Shown: positions 31,685-41,247, numbered from the stretch's first letter. The stretch: DNA of 64,000 nt from JAAXHV01 sp965207165 (GCA_965207165.1 OZ242265.1:3906001-3970000); one strand, 5' to 3'. Program-made: numbers and translations. The notes: generated by a model not told the origin, from the letters alone.

Positions 31685-33058
31685 TCACGAATCCAGCCGG
31701 TACTCCACGTAGGCCTCGTCGCGCATCTGGCGCAGCCAGTCGGTGCGCGCCTCGTCCAGTTTGCGCCTGCGGATCACTTCCCTGGCCCTGGCCCGCTTGA
31801 TGTCCTCGGTGCTGTCGTGTTCGCGCCGGTCCAGCACCTGGACGATGTGGAAGCCGAACTGGGTCCTGAACGGCAGGCTGGTGACGCCGGGTTCGAGTGA
31901 ATTCATGGCGCTTTCGAATTCGGGGACCAGGTCGCCGGGGTTGACCCAGCCCAGGTCGCCACCCTCGGCGGCGCTCATGGTATCGGCGGAATGGGCCTTG
32001 GCCAGCTCGGCAAAATCGTCCCCGCCGTCTATGCGCATGCGCAACTGCTGCAGCCTGCGCAGCGCATCATCGGCCGTGGTCAATTCATCAGGGCGGATCA
32101 GGATATGCCTGGCGTTGGTCTGGGTCACGACCACCTGTTCGCTGCTGCGCTTGTCCAGCAGCTTGACGATATGGTAGCCGCTGGGACTCTTGATGATATC
32201 GCTGAGCCCGCCGATTTCCATGTCGGAGATGAAGTCGGCAAACAGGGTCGGGACCTGCCCGGCCTTGCGCCAGCCCAGGTCGCCGCCGTCCAGCGCCTGC
32301 TGGCCGTCGGAGTAGGTGGCGGCCATGCTGCTGAATTCCGCGCCCGCCTGAAGCTCGCTCAATACCTGGTCGGCAGTTTCCCTGGCTTTCGCTATCTGGC
32401 GGTTAGAGCCCCCCTCCGGGATGGCAACCAGGATGTGGGCGATATGGAATTCGATGTCCGTCTCACCCTGGTGCTCCTGGTTCGACAGGAAGTTGTCGAT
32501 CTCCCTGTCGGTGACGATGATGCGGTTGTCCACCTGCCGCTGTTGCAGCCGCGAAATGAGGATCTCGTCGCGGATGTCCTTGCGGAACGTCTCGTACCCG
32601 TAGCCGTCGCTTTCCAGGATTTCCCGGAATTCGTTCAGGCTCATTTCATTTCCCGCGGCGATGTTGCTGATGGTGCGGTTCAGGGTTTCGTCATCGACCC
32701 GAATCCCCGTATTCTGCGCCATCTGGATCTGCAGTTTCGTCAAGATCAACCGGTCCAGCACCTGCCGCTCCAGTATGGATTGCGGCGGCAGCGGTATGTT
32801 CTGTTCCTGCATCTGGGCGGACACCGACTGTATCTTCACGGCCAGTTCGCTGCGCATGATCACGTCGTCGTTGATGATGGCGACGATCCGGTCCAGGTCC
32901 TGCGCGCCCGGGTTGGCTGCCGGCAGGAACACGCCGGCGATCAACACCAGCGCCAGCGCCGGTTTCCCGGCGGCCGCGGCGACGTATGCGCAGGCAGACC
33001 GGCAGGAACGCAACACCAGGTGAGAAATCCGGGCTGGAAAATACTGCCGAAACGTCAT
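31685..33058 (-). CDS. surA: Periplasmic chaperone and peptidyl-prolyl isomerase SurA
   Basis: 457 residues with a signal peptide (ALALVLIAGVFLPAANPGAQ). The N-terminal chaperone domain begins LDRIVAIINDDVIMRSEL. Two parvulin domains follow: IEFHIAHILVAIPEGG ... GGDLGWRKAGQ and NARHILIRPDEL ... GGDLGWVNPGDLVPEFE. SurA escorts outer-membrane proteins, LptD among them. The start ATG at 33058 overlaps the lptD stop (ATGA), so the two are translationally coupled. Confidence 0.96.
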   Translation of the reverse strand: MTFRQYFPARISHLVLRSCRSACAYVAAAAGKPALALVLIAGVFLPAANPGAQDLDRIVAIINDDVIMRSELAVKIQSVSAQMQEQNIPLPPQSILERQVLDRLILTKLQIQMAQNTGIRVDDETLNRTISNIAAGNEMSLNEFREILESDGYGYETFRKDIRDEILISRLQQRQVDNRIIVTDREIDNFLSNQEHQGETDIEFHIAHILVAIPEGGSNRQIAKARETADQVLSELQAGAEFSSMAATYSDGQQALDGGDLGWRKAGQVPTLFADFISDMEIGGLSDIIKSPSGYHIVKLLDKRSSEQVVVTQTNARHILIRPDELTTADDALRRLQQLRMRIDGGDDFAELAKAHSADTMSAAEGGDLGWVNPGDLVPEFESAMNSLEPGVTSLPFRTQFGFHIVQVLDRREHDSTEDIKRARAREVIRRRKLDEARTDWLRQMRDEAYVEYRLDS

Positions 33059-35457
33059 GGGAGCAGCTGGTTTTCCTGGTAGCCGGGTATGGCCTGGTGC
33101 AGGAGTTCCGCAGTCCTCTCACCGATGGCGCCCAGCCCCTTCAACTGAAGTTGCAGAAAGATACCGGTATTGAAATCGCCGTCCAGGTTGGCCAGGAAGC
33201 GCCGGTATACCGCCTTGATGGAAAAACAGCAACCCTCGTACTCCGCCCCGAAGAACAGGTCCAGGGTGCGCCCTTCGGAAAACGCATAATTCCAGCGGCC
33301 GACGGCGTTCAGGTTGCCGGCGCGGGTCAGGGGCCAGCTGAACGACACGTCGGACTGTTCGATGTCCGTCGGGATGCGCCGGATCTGGCCGGTTTCGGCC
33401 CGCCTCACCCGGTACGCCAGGTTGATGACCTTGCTGCCGGGCGGGTTGTACTGCGCGGTAAGCGCCATTTTTCGGGTCAGGTTGTCCTTGGGGTCCCAGT
33501 ACAACTCGGCGCCCAGGTTCACGTCGTTAAGCAGGTTGGCATCGGCCTCGAAGACCACGGGGGACATCGTGTCGTTTTCCACGATGCCGATGTCCACCAG
33601 TTCCCCGTCGGCGCCCAGGATCTGCCGTATGACGTTCTGGTCTTCCAGGTAAAAGGACTGGGCGACCTGGAACGAGGCGATCTGCCTGCCGGTCTTGCGG
33701 CTGATGAGCCGGCTGCCCAGGGCCAGCGTGGCCTGGTTGGTATCGCCGATGCGGTCGTAGCCGCTGAAGCGGTTTTCCCGGAACAGGGCGTTGTAGTCCA
33801 GGTTGAAGACCGACGAATCGAATACCGGCAGGTCGGTCTGGTCCTCGTGCGGCACGTACAGGTAGTGCAGCCGCGGCTCCAGCGTGTGCAGGAAGGTGTC
33901 ATCCCGCAACATGAGGTCGCGCTCCAGGAACACGCCGCTGTCCACGCTGAATATCGGCACGGTCCGGCTGGGACTCTTTGCAAACGGACCCTGTTTATCC
34001 AGTTCGTACTGGGTGTAGCGCACGCCGATCTTGGGGACCAGGAACGCCGCCTGGCTACGCATGGGATAGCTGACGGTCGGGTACAGGTCGGCGCGGGAAC
34101 CGGTCACGTCCACCTGCACCCCGGTCTCGCCGGTCCGGTCGAAATAGGTCAGGTCCGTGTCCAGCCTCAGGTTGAGCCTGTTGTTGCCGCGCAGGGGATA
34201 ATACTTCAACTGGAACCGCGGCAGGTTCTTATAGGGCCTGGACGTGACCCGGATACTCTGGTCCATGATCTGGTAGCTGTGCAGCCGCGCCAGCATCTGC
34301 CAGTCTCTTCCCCGGTAGGTCAGGTCCGCCCGGCGCGGCAGGAAACGGGTACTGGAAACGGCCAGGTCGGTGCCGAAATCCTCCAGGTACTCCGGGTCCG
34401 AGGCCCGGTTGTAAACCACGTACAGGTGGCCCCGGTCGAGGAAGTCCTGGTTCAGCTCGATATTGATCATGCTCCGGTCGCGGTCGTCAAAGCCGACGTC
34501 GCCGGGCAGGTATTCGAGGTTCAGGCGGCCTTCGCCCCGCTTGAGCAGATAGCGGTACTCCAGCATGCCCATGACGCCGCTGTTGGCGAGCGCCCTGGGC
34601 GTGATGGTGGCATCCATGTTGGGCGAGATGTTCCAGTAGTAGGGTATGCGGGTCTCAAACCCGCCGTGCCCGTTCTTGCCGATCCCCGGGGCGAGAAAAC
34701 CGGATTTCCGTGCCCGGTCCAGCGGGAAGGTGAAGTAGGGTGAATAGAACACCGGGATGTCCTTGATGCGCAGCACGATGTCCCTGCCCGATCCCTGGTC
34801 GGTCTCGTGGTTGAGGGTCAGTTTGCGCGCCGAGATGCGCCAGAAATTCTCTTCGATCCCGCCGCCGTTGTCCGGCGAGCAGGTGGTGAACACCATGTTT
34901 TCCCCGGAGGTCTCGATACCGGGGTCGATGAACAGGTCGTCGGCCCGGCCCCAGCTCCCGTTCTCCGGGATATAGTACTGGGCCATGTCCACCCTGGCGG
35001 TGCTGTCATCCAGTTCGATGTGGGCGCGGTCGCCGTCGAGAAACACGGATTCCTCCCAGAACTTCACGTCGCCGGACAGGTCGACGAAGTTCCCGGTGTC
35101 GTCGTAGAGCGCTTCATCCGCACGCGCCTGCCAGGCGCCCTTGGTCATCTCCACCGAACCATACAAATGGGAGATGCCCTGTTCAACCAGGTCAATGCTG
35201 TCGGCATTGACGTAGGTATCACCCTCCTCCATCTCGACGTCGACGACCGGCCGTTCCGGCACCTGAAACACCACCGGACAATACGGCCCGACCGCCGGCG
35301 CCTCCTGCGCCGCTGCCGTGCCGCCCGCGCCCAGAAGTAGCAGCCACAGAGCGCACAGGGAATTCTTGATATTTGGGGTCAGAGCATTTGCTCTGACCCC
35401 AAATATCCGCAGGAACGGCGGAACAGGTATTGTTACTCTGACCCCGAACATATTCAT
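33055..35457 (-). CDS. lptD: LPS-assembly protein LptD
   Basis: 800 residues from ATG 35457, which overlaps the dcd stop as TGATG; the frame extends into dcd but coupling favours this start. An N-terminal OstA-like domain (YVNADSIDLVEQGISHLYGSVEM, WQARADEALYD) precedes the LptD barrel (IKDIPVFYSPYFTFPLDRARKSGFL, GHGGFETRIPYYWNISPNMDATITPRA). It forms the outer-membrane LPS translocon with LptE. The signal peptide (NSLCALWLLLLGAGGTAAAQ) is preceded by ~30 extra residues encoded by a palindromic repeat and a half copy of it, which is unusual. Confidence 0.95.
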   Translation of the reverse strand: MNMFGVRVTIPVPPFLRIFGVRANALTPNIKNSLCALWLLLLGAGGTAAAQEAPAVGPYCPVVFQVPERPVVDVEMEEGDTYVNADSIDLVEQGISHLYGSVEMTKGAWQARADEALYDDTGNFVDLSGDVKFWEESVFLDGDRAHIELDDSTARVDMAQYYIPENGSWGRADDLFIDPGIETSGENMVFTTCSPDNGGGIEENFWRISARKLTLNHETDQGSGRDIVLRIKDIPVFYSPYFTFPLDRARKSGFLAPGIGKNGHGGFETRIPYYWNISPNMDATITPRALANSGVMGMLEYRYLLKRGEGRLNLEYLPGDVGFDDRDRSMINIELNQDFLDRGHLYVVYNRASDPEYLEDFGTDLAVSSTRFLPRRADLTYRGRDWQMLARLHSYQIMDQSIRVTSRPYKNLPRFQLKYYPLRGNNRLNLRLDTDLTYFDRTGETGVQVDVTGSRADLYPTVSYPMRSQAAFLVPKIGVRYTQYELDKQGPFAKSPSRTVPIFSVDSGVFLERDLMLRDDTFLHTLEPRLHYLYVPHEDQTDLPVFDSSVFNLDYNALFRENRFSGYDRIGDTNQATLALGSRLISRKTGRQIASFQVAQSFYLEDQNVIRQILGADGELVDIGIVENDTMSPVVFEADANLLNDVNLGAELYWDPKDNLTRKMALTAQYNPPGSKVINLAYRVRRAETGQIRRIPTDIEQSDVSFSWPLTRAGNLNAVGRWNYAFSEGRTLDLFFGAEYEGCCFSIKAVYRRFLANLDGDFNTGIFLQLQLKGLGAIGERTAELLHQAIPGYQENQLLP
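35368..35407. repeat. GGGGTCAGAG-type palindrome inside the lptD 5' coding region
   Basis: A perfect 18-bp stem (GATATTTGGGGTCAGAGC / GCTCTGACCCCAAATATC) with loop ATTT. A half copy (ACTCTGACCCC) is at 35435-35445. It is unrelated in sequence to the TGGGACACCCA units. Both lie between the lptD start codon and the signal peptide and are read through in frame. Confidence 0.9.
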
Positions 35458-36023
35458 CACGTTTTCGGCAATGTTACCCCTTTCTGGCCCTGGTATTTTC
35501 CCTTCCGGTCCCGGTACGACGTCTCGCACGCCTCGTCGGATTGCAGGAAGATCACCTGGGCGACACCTTCGTTGGCATAGATTTTAGCAGGGAGCGGCGA
35601 TGTATTGGAAAATTCCAGGGTAACGTGGCCCTCCCATTCCGGTTCCAGCGGCGTGACGTTGACAATGATGCCGCAACGGGCGTAGGTGGATTTGCCCAGG
35701 CAGATGGTCAGCACGTCCCGGGGGATCCTGAAGTACTCGACGGTGCGCGCCAGGGCGAACGAGTTGGGCGGGATGATGCAGACCTCTCCGGTAAAGTCCA
35801 CGAAGCTGTCCGCGTCGAAATTTTTCGGATCGATGACCGCGGAATTGATGTTCGTGAAGATCTTGAATTCATCCGAGCAGCGAATGTCGTAGCCGTAACT
35901 GGAGGTGCCGTAGGACACCAGCGGCGTGGAGCCGTTTTGTTTAATCTGCCGGGGCGTAAATGGTTCAATCAGGCCTCGGGTTTGTGCCATCTCGCGGATC
36001 CACTTATCGCTCTTTACCGGCAT
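35457..36023 (-). CDS. dcd: dCTP deaminase
   Basis: 188 residues. SYGTSSYGYDIRCSDEF, CIIPPNSFALARTVEYFRIP, GKSTYARCGIIVNVTPLEPEWEGHVTLEFSN (catalytic Glu region) and YANEGVAQVIFLQSDE match Dcd along the full length. It deaminates dCTP to dUTP for dTMP synthesis. Its ATG directly follows the apbC stop, and its stop overlaps the lptD start. Confidence 0.96.
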   Translation of the reverse strand: MPVKSDKWIREMAQTRGLIEPFTPRQIKQNGSTPLVSYGTSSYGYDIRCSDEFKIFTNINSAVIDPKNFDADSFVDFTGEVCIIPPNSFALARTVEYFRIPRDVLTICLGKSTYARCGIIVNVTPLEPEWEGHVTLEFSNTSPLPAKIYANEGVAQVIFLQSDEACETSYRDRKGKYQGQKGVTLPKT

Positions 36024-37115
36024 TCAGGCATTCTCTACCACGATCTTGGGGAATTTGCTGCTGAAATCCTTCGCCCGCAACGACAGCTTCGCTGCGGCCT
36101 TGCGGCAGATGGCCCGGTAGGTCGCGGCCAGGGGCGAGTCCGGGGCCATTGCCACGGTTGGCCGGCCGTTGTCCGCGCCCTCGCGGATGCTCATGTCCAG
36201 GGGCAGGGAACCGAGCAGGCCGACGTCGTACTGCTCGGCCATCTGCACCCCGCCGCCGCTGCCGAAGATATGCTCCTCGTGGCCGCAGTTGCTGCAGATG
36301 TGGGTGCTCATGTTCTCCACGATGCCCAGCACCGGCACCTCCACCTTTTCGAACATCTTCAGCCCCTTGCGCGCATCGAGCAGGGCGATGTCCTGGGGCG
36401 TGGTGACGATGATCGCCCCGGACACCGGGATCTTCTGGCACAGGGTCAACTGGATGTCGCCGGTGCCCGGCGGCAGGTCGATGACCAGGTAGTCCAGGTC
36501 CGACCAGTTGGTGTCGCCCAGCAACTGCTCCAGCGCCGACGTCACCATGGGGCCGCGCCAGATCATCGGCGTTTCCTCGTTGACCAGGTAGCCGATGGAC
36601 ATGGACTGCAGGTGGTAGCTGACGTTCGGTTCGATGGATTTGCCGTCATGGCTGTCCGGCTTGGCGCGGCAGCCGAGCATGCGCGGCTGGCTCGGGCCGT
36701 AGATGTCCGCGTCCAGGATGCCCGTCTTCGCCCCCTCCGCGTGCAGGGCCAGGGCCAGGTTGACCGCGGTAGTCGACTTGCCCACGCCGCCCTTGCCGGA
36801 GGCGACCGCGATCGTGTTCTTGATGTTCTCCAGGGGTTTCACGCCGCGCTGCACGGCGTGGGACTTGATGCTGGTGCTGATGTCCACGTCGATGCCTGCC
36901 ACCCCCGGTATCTGCCGCAGCCGTTCTGTGACGGCGTCCCGCAGCGTATCGAGGTAACCGTTTGCCGGGTAACCCATTTGCAGGGAAATTCTGATATTAT
37001 CCCCGTCGATTTGTATGTCTTTGACCATTTCGGCGGAGACGAGGTCTGTTTCCAGGTTAATGTCCTGTACCCCGGTCAGGGCCGTTTTGATTGCATCAGG
37101 GCTCGTATTCAGCAT
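36024..37115 (-). CDS. apbC: Iron-sulfur carrier protein ApbC/Mrp
   Basis: 363 residues from ATG 37115 (MLNTSPDAIKTAL). An N-terminal MIP18-like domain precedes the P-loop NTPase: VASGKGGVGKSTTAVNLALAL (deviant Walker A), LDADIYGPSQPRMLG, DYLVIDLPPGTGDIQLTL. ICSNCGHEEHIFG carries the CxxC that holds the transferable Fe-S cluster. First gene of the minus-strand operon; its upstream region shared with metG (divergent) holds a REP-like array. Confidence 0.95.
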   Translation of the reverse strand: MLNTSPDAIKTALTGVQDINLETDLVSAEMVKDIQIDGDNIRISLQMGYPANGYLDTLRDAVTERLRQIPGVAGIDVDISTSIKSHAVQRGVKPLENIKNTIAVASGKGGVGKSTTAVNLALALHAEGAKTGILDADIYGPSQPRMLGCRAKPDSHDGKSIEPNVSYHLQSMSIGYLVNEETPMIWRGPMVTSALEQLLGDTNWSDLDYLVIDLPPGTGDIQLTLCQKIPVSGAIIVTTPQDIALLDARKGLKMFEKVEVPVLGIVENMSTHICSNCGHEEHIFGSGGGVQMAEQYDVGLLGSLPLDMSIREGADNGRPTVAMAPDSPLAATYRAICRKAAAKLSLRAKDFSSKFPKIVVENA

Positions 37116-37195
37116 GGGTGTTCGCTTAGAAGGATAATAACCAGCCATTTTACATGATTTCCACCAGGCAAGACGGACAAATTGCGGGGAGTGCA

Positions 37196-37313
37196 AATTT
37201 GGGACACCCATGAATTAACAATAAGTGTAAATTTGGGACACCCATGAATTAACAATAAGTGTAAATTTGGGACACCCATGAATTGCATCACAAATTTGGG
37301 ACAACCATGAATT
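37196..37313. repeat. REP-like direct array between apbC and metG
   Basis: Plus units at 37196, 37230 and 37264 (34-bp steps, spacer AACAATAAGTGTA), and a variant at 37293 (ACAACCA core) after 29 bp. It lies in a divergent promoter region. Confidence 0.92.
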
Positions 37314-37390
37314 GCATCGCAAGTCCGCATCTGTGCCTATTGTATGGGCGTCCTGAACTTTTCCGGCGAAGATTATGGTAAGTTATTGCA

Positions 37391-39649
37391 ATGACAGCCC
37401 GACAACGTAAAATCTTCGTCACCTGCGCGTTGCCGTACGCCAACGGCTCGATCCATATCGGCCACCTGCTGGAGGCGATCCAGACGGATATCTGGGTGCG
37501 TTTCCAGAAAGTCCGGGGCCACGATTGCCTGTATCTCTGCGCCGACGACGCCCATGGCACGCCGATCATGCTGAGCGCGGACCAGCAGGGCATCACCCCG
37601 GAACAACTGATCGAGCGCATCCACGCAGAGCACGAGCGCGATTACGCCGGGTTCGAGGTCGGGTTCGACAACTTTTACACCACCCATTCCGATGAAAACC
37701 GGGAAGTGGCCGAGGCGATCTATGCGCGCCTCGACGCCGCCGGCCATATCAAGCGCCGCACCATCACGCAGTTTTACGACCCGGTGAAGCAAATGTTCCT
37801 GCCGGACCGCTTCATCCGCGGCGAATGCCCGTTCTGCCATGCGCAGGACCAGTACGGCGACAGTTGCGAGTCCTGCAACCGCACCTACACGCCCACGGAC
37901 CTGGTCAACCCGGTGTCCTCCATCTCGGGCGCTACGCCGGTGGAAAAGGAATCCGAGCACTATTTTTTCGACCTGCCCGCGTTCGAGACCGTGCTGCACG
38001 ACTGGGTCGGCGCCGGGCACCTGCAGCCCGAGGTCGCCAACAAGCTGGAGGAATGGTTCAGCGCCGGGTTGAAGGAATGGGACATCTCCCGGGATGCGCC
38101 GTATTTCGGCTTCGAGATCCCCGGCGCGCCGGGCAAGTATTTCTACGTCTGGGTCGACGCGCCCATGGGCTACTTCGCCAGCCTCAAGAACCTGCTGGAC
38201 CGGCAGGGCCGGGACGTGGCGGAGTACACCGGCGCCGGCAGCGACGCCGAGATGTACCATTTCATCGGCAAGGACATCATGTATTTCCACACCCTGTTCT
38301 GGCCCGCCCTGCTGCAGGGCAGCGGTCACCGCCTGCCCAGCAACGTCTTCGTGCACGGCTTCCTCACGGTCGACGGCAAGAAGATGTCGAAATCCCGCGG
38401 CACGTTCATCAACGCCCGCACCTACCTGGACCACCTGGACCCGGAATACCTGCGCTATTACTTCGCCGCGAAATCAGGCAGCGGGGTGGACGATATCGAC
38501 CTCAGCCTGGAAGACTTCCGCCAGCGCGTGAACGCCGACCTGGTGGGCAAGGTGGTGAACGTCGCCAGCCGTTGTGCCGGGTTCATCAACAAGCGCTTCG
38601 GCGGGACGCTGGCCGCGCACATCCATGACGAGGCGCTGCTGCAGGAATTCACCGGCGCAGGCGAGGCCATCGCCGCGGCTTACGAAGCCAGGGAATACGC
38701 CCGGGCGGTGCGCGAGATCATGGCCCTGGCCGACAAGGCGAACCAGTACATAGACCGGCACAAGCCCTGGGAGATCGCCAGGGAAGACCCCGGGTCCGGC
38801 GAACTGCAACAGGTCTGTTCCCTGGGACTGAACCTGTTCCGCATCCTCATCATCTACCTGAAACCGGTCCTGCCCGGCCTGGCGCAGCGCTCCGAGGCAT
38901 TCCTCGGCATCAGCCCGCAGACCTGGGACGACCAGGCAACGCCGCTGCTGGATCACCGGATAAACAAGTTCAAACCACTGCTCACCCGGGTAGAGAAAGA
39001 GAGGATAGAAGCCATGATTGACGACAGCAAAGAGAGTTTGGGAGCTGGGGATGCCGCGACTGCGGGCGCCGGAGACGACGCAGCAGAGGCGGGCGGGACA
39101 GGGGACGCCGGCAGCGCAACCGCCAGAGCAGGGGACGCCGGCGGCATAACCGCCGGAGCAGGGGACGCCGGCGGCATAACCGCCGGAGCAGGGGACGCCG
39201 GCGCCGCAACCGCCGGAGCAGGGGACGCCGGCGGCACAACCGCCGGAGCAGGGGACACCGATAATGCGGGCGCCTCACAGGCAGACGCCGTTAACAAACA
39301 CTTGGCAGATGACCCTATAACCGCTGAAGTCTCCTTTGACGATTTCGTCAAAATAGACCTGCGCGTAGCAACAATCGCCCGCGCCGAATACGTGGACGGC
39401 GCAGACAAACTGCTGCAACTGACCCTGGACCTGGACGGCGAAACCAGGAACGTGTTCGCCGGCATCAAGTCCGCCTACCGTCCGGAAGACCTGGTCGGCA
39501 GGCAGACCGTGATGGTAGCCAACCTGGCGCCCAGGAAGATGCGCTTCGGCGTATCCGAAGGCATGGTACTCGCAGCCGGCCCGGGCGGAGAAGAGATATT
39601 CATCGTAACACCCGACACAGGCGCCAAACCCGGCATGAGAGTCAAGTGA
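37391..39649 (+). CDS. metG: Methionyl-tRNA synthetase with repeat-expanded linker
   Basis: 752 residues, longer than usual (~670-680). Class I signature GSIHIGHLLEAIQTD, zinc knuckle CPFCHAQDQYGDSCESC, and KKMSKSRGTF are intact. The C-terminal dimerising tRNA-binding domain (FDDFVKIDLRVATIARAEYVDGADK ... GMVLAAG) is present. Between the anticodon domain and this domain lies a linker of ~70 residues built from TAGAGDAGG-type decapeptides. The linker should be flexible and is probably tolerated. Confidence 0.96.
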   Translation: MTARQRKIFVTCALPYANGSIHIGHLLEAIQTDIWVRFQKVRGHDCLYLCADDAHGTPIMLSADQQGITPEQLIERIHAEHERDYAGFEVGFDNFYTTHSDENREVAEAIYARLDAAGHIKRRTITQFYDPVKQMFLPDRFIRGECPFCHAQDQYGDSCESCNRTYTPTDLVNPVSSISGATPVEKESEHYFFDLPAFETVLHDWVGAGHLQPEVANKLEEWFSAGLKEWDISRDAPYFGFEIPGAPGKYFYVWVDAPMGYFASLKNLLDRQGRDVAEYTGAGSDAEMYHFIGKDIMYFHTLFWPALLQGSGHRLPSNVFVHGFLTVDGKKMSKSRGTFINARTYLDHLDPEYLRYYFAAKSGSGVDDIDLSLEDFRQRVNADLVGKVVNVASRCAGFINKRFGGTLAAHIHDEALLQEFTGAGEAIAAAYEAREYARAVREIMALADKANQYIDRHKPWEIAREDPGSGELQQVCSLGLNLFRILIIYLKPVLPGLAQRSEAFLGISPQTWDDQATPLLDHRINKFKPLLTRVEKERIEAMIDDSKESLGAGDAATAGAGDDAAEAGGTGDAGSATARAGDAGGITAGAGDAGGITAGAGDAGAATAGAGDAGGTTAGAGDTDNAGASQADAVNKHLADDPITAEVSFDDFVKIDLRVATIARAEYVDGADKLLQLTLDLDGETRNVFAGIKSAYRPEDLVGRQTVMVANLAPRKMRFGVSEGMVLAAGPGGEEIFIVTPDTGAKPGMRVK
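39091..39260. repeat. 30-bp tandem repeat in the metG linker
   Basis: Units starting CGCCGGAGCAGGGGACGCCG begin at 39121 (one mismatch), 39151, 39181, 39211 and 39241, each exactly 30 bp, with a diverged unit at 39091. The frame is kept, ten residues per unit. Confidence 0.95.
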
Positions 39650-39670
39650 CCACCTGATTTGCCCCCCCCT

Positions 39671-39854
39671 AATTTGGGACACCCATAAATTAATAATAAG
39701 TGTAAATTTGGGACACCCATGAATTAACGAATGTTCTAAATTCATGGGTGTCCCAAATTGTTAAACATTCCAAATTCATGGGTGTCCCAAATTAGAATAT
39801 GTGGTTGTCCTGAATTAAACGATGTTACGATACAATTTATGGTTGTCCTGAATT
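39671..39854. repeat. REP-like array between metG and rsxA
   Basis: Plus 39671, plus 39705, minus 39739, minus 39773, all in 34-bp register. Then two diverged minus units (GGTTGTCCTGAATT at 39803 and 39841). Confidence 0.92.
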
Positions 39855-39877
39855 AAACGACGGAACCCTGCACCGTT

Positions 39878-40456
39878 ATGACTGAGTTTTTACTCATCCT
39901 CCTGGCGGCCTGCCTGGCCAACAACCTGGTGACCGAGCACCTGCTCGGCGTAAGCCCCCTGCTGGCAGCGGCGCAGAAAATCAATATCGCCGTCGACATG
40001 GCAATTGCTGTCACGGGCGTTACCGCGCTCGTTGCGTTCATTACCTGCCTGATGGACACCCTGTTCATCGCCCCGCTGCACCTGGAAATCTACCGGCTGC
40101 TGATCCTGGTGATGACCGTCGTCTGCGTCTGCCAGGCGTCCCGGATAATTCCAGGCAGGTATCTCCCCCGGCTGTTTGACCGGGACGGCAGGTTTTACCC
40201 TCTATTGATGATGAATTGCGCGCTACTGGGTGTCACATTGCTCAACGTGCAGCAAGATATCGGCCTGCTGGGATCACTGTTTTTCGGCGCCGGCGCCGGC
40301 CTCGGCTTCTCCCTGGTCCTGCTGGGCTTCACCGCCATCAACCTGCGCCTGACCGTCACCGACCTGCCCGCCCCATTCAAAGGCCTCCCCCTGCAAATGG
40401 TCACCCTGGGCATCATCTCCCTGGCCTTCTCGGGACTCACCCCCCTGGCACCTTAA
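39878..40456 (+). CDS. rsxA: Rsx/Rnf electron transport complex subunit A
   Basis: 192 residues, six expected helices. LLAACLANNLVTEHLLGVSPLL, LHLEIYRLLILVMTVVCV, MMNCALLGVTLLNVQQ and FFGAGAGLGFSLVLLGFTAINLRL match RsxA/RnfA, a membrane subunit that binds the [2Fe-2S] cluster of the ferredoxin:NAD+ oxidoreductase. The TAA stop overlaps the next REP-like unit. Followed by rsxB after the repeat. Confidence 0.95.
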   Translation: MTEFLLILLAACLANNLVTEHLLGVSPLLAAAQKINIAVDMAIAVTGVTALVAFITCLMDTLFIAPLHLEIYRLLILVMTVVCVCQASRIIPGRYLPRLFDRDGRFYPLLMMNCALLGVTLLNVQQDIGLLGSLFFGAGAGLGFSLVLLGFTAINLRLTVTDLPAPFKGLPLQMVTLGIISLAFSGLTPLAP

Positions 40457-40543
40457 TTTGGGACACCCATAAATTAACAAATGTTCTAAATTCATGGGTG
40501 TCCCAAATTGTCGGACATTGCAAATTCATGGGTGTCCCAAATT
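40455..40543. repeat. REP-like cluster between rsxA and rsxB
   Basis: Plus 40455, minus 40489, minus 40523, in 34-bp steps. The first two bases are part of the rsxA stop codon. Confidence 0.93.
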
Positions 40544-40570
40544 AGACGTGTTGCCTTATTCGGCAAAGAT

Positions 40571-41095
40571 ATGATGTTGGAATTGATAATTGTTACTCTG
40601 GCGCTTTATTTATTGGCATTGTCAGCGGCCATGTTGTTATCCGAAGCAGGCGAGGCTGATAAACGTGCTGAAGACGAAGCCGTCACCGCGATAGACGCCC
40701 TGTTGCCGCAGACCCAGTGCGGCGACTGCGGCTATCCCGGCTGTCTGCCGTATGCCAGGGCAATCGTTGAACAGGATGTACCCCTTAATCTATGCCCTCC
40801 CGGCGGCGCCATCACCGTGAGAAAGCTGGAAAAATTACTGGGCAGGACGTCCTCCCCGCATAGTGCCCCGGTTACACCTGAAGATACCATCGCCCTGATT
40901 GACGAAGACACCTGCATAGGATGCGTGAAATGTATCCACGCCTGCCCCGTCGATGCCATTGCCGGCAGCGCCAAACAACTGCACGCCGTCATCCCGGAAT
41001 ACTGCACCGGTTGCGAACTGTGCCTCCCACCGTGCCCGGTAGACTGCATAACCATGATCCCGCGGCACCCGGTATCACATCAACAGACCGCATAA
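40571..41095 (+). CDS. rsxB: Rsx/Rnf electron transport complex subunit B
   Basis: 174 residues from ATG 40571. An N-terminal helix (LIIVTLALYLLALSAAMLL) is followed by a four-cysteine cluster site (QTQCGDCGYPGCLPYA ... LCPPGG) and two ferredoxin-type sites, CIGCVKCIHACP and CTGCELCLPPCP. It passes electrons between RsxC and the membrane subunits. The frame upstream of 40571 runs through a repeat and is excluded. Confidence 0.95.
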   Translation: MMLELIIVTLALYLLALSAAMLLSEAGEADKRAEDEAVTAIDALLPQTQCGDCGYPGCLPYARAIVEQDVPLNLCPPGGAITVRKLEKLLGRTSSPHSAPVTPEDTIALIDEDTCIGCVKCIHACPVDAIAGSAKQLHAVIPEYCTGCELCLPPCPVDCITMIPRHPVSHQQTA

Positions 41096-41101
41096 CGAAC
41101 T

Positions 41102-41247
41102 AATTTGGGACACCCATAAATTAACAAATTTTCTCAATTCATGGGTGTCCCAAATTGTTAAACATTGTAAATTCATGGGTGTCCCAAATTGTTAAACATT
41201 GCAAATTCATGGGTGTCCCAAATTAGAATATCTGGTTGTCCCAAATT
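41102..41247. repeat. REP-like array between rsxB and rsxC
   Basis: Plus 41102, minus 41136, minus 41170, minus 41204 in 34-bp steps, then a diverged stub GGTTGTCCCAAATT at 41234. Confidence 0.93.

Noticed and set aside
32986..34743. 585-codon frame opposite lptD
   Set aside because: Antisense shadow of the confidently identified lptD in GC-rich DNA; composition has no family match.
37373..38434. 353-codon frame opposite metG
   Set aside because: Antisense shadow of metG catalytic domain.
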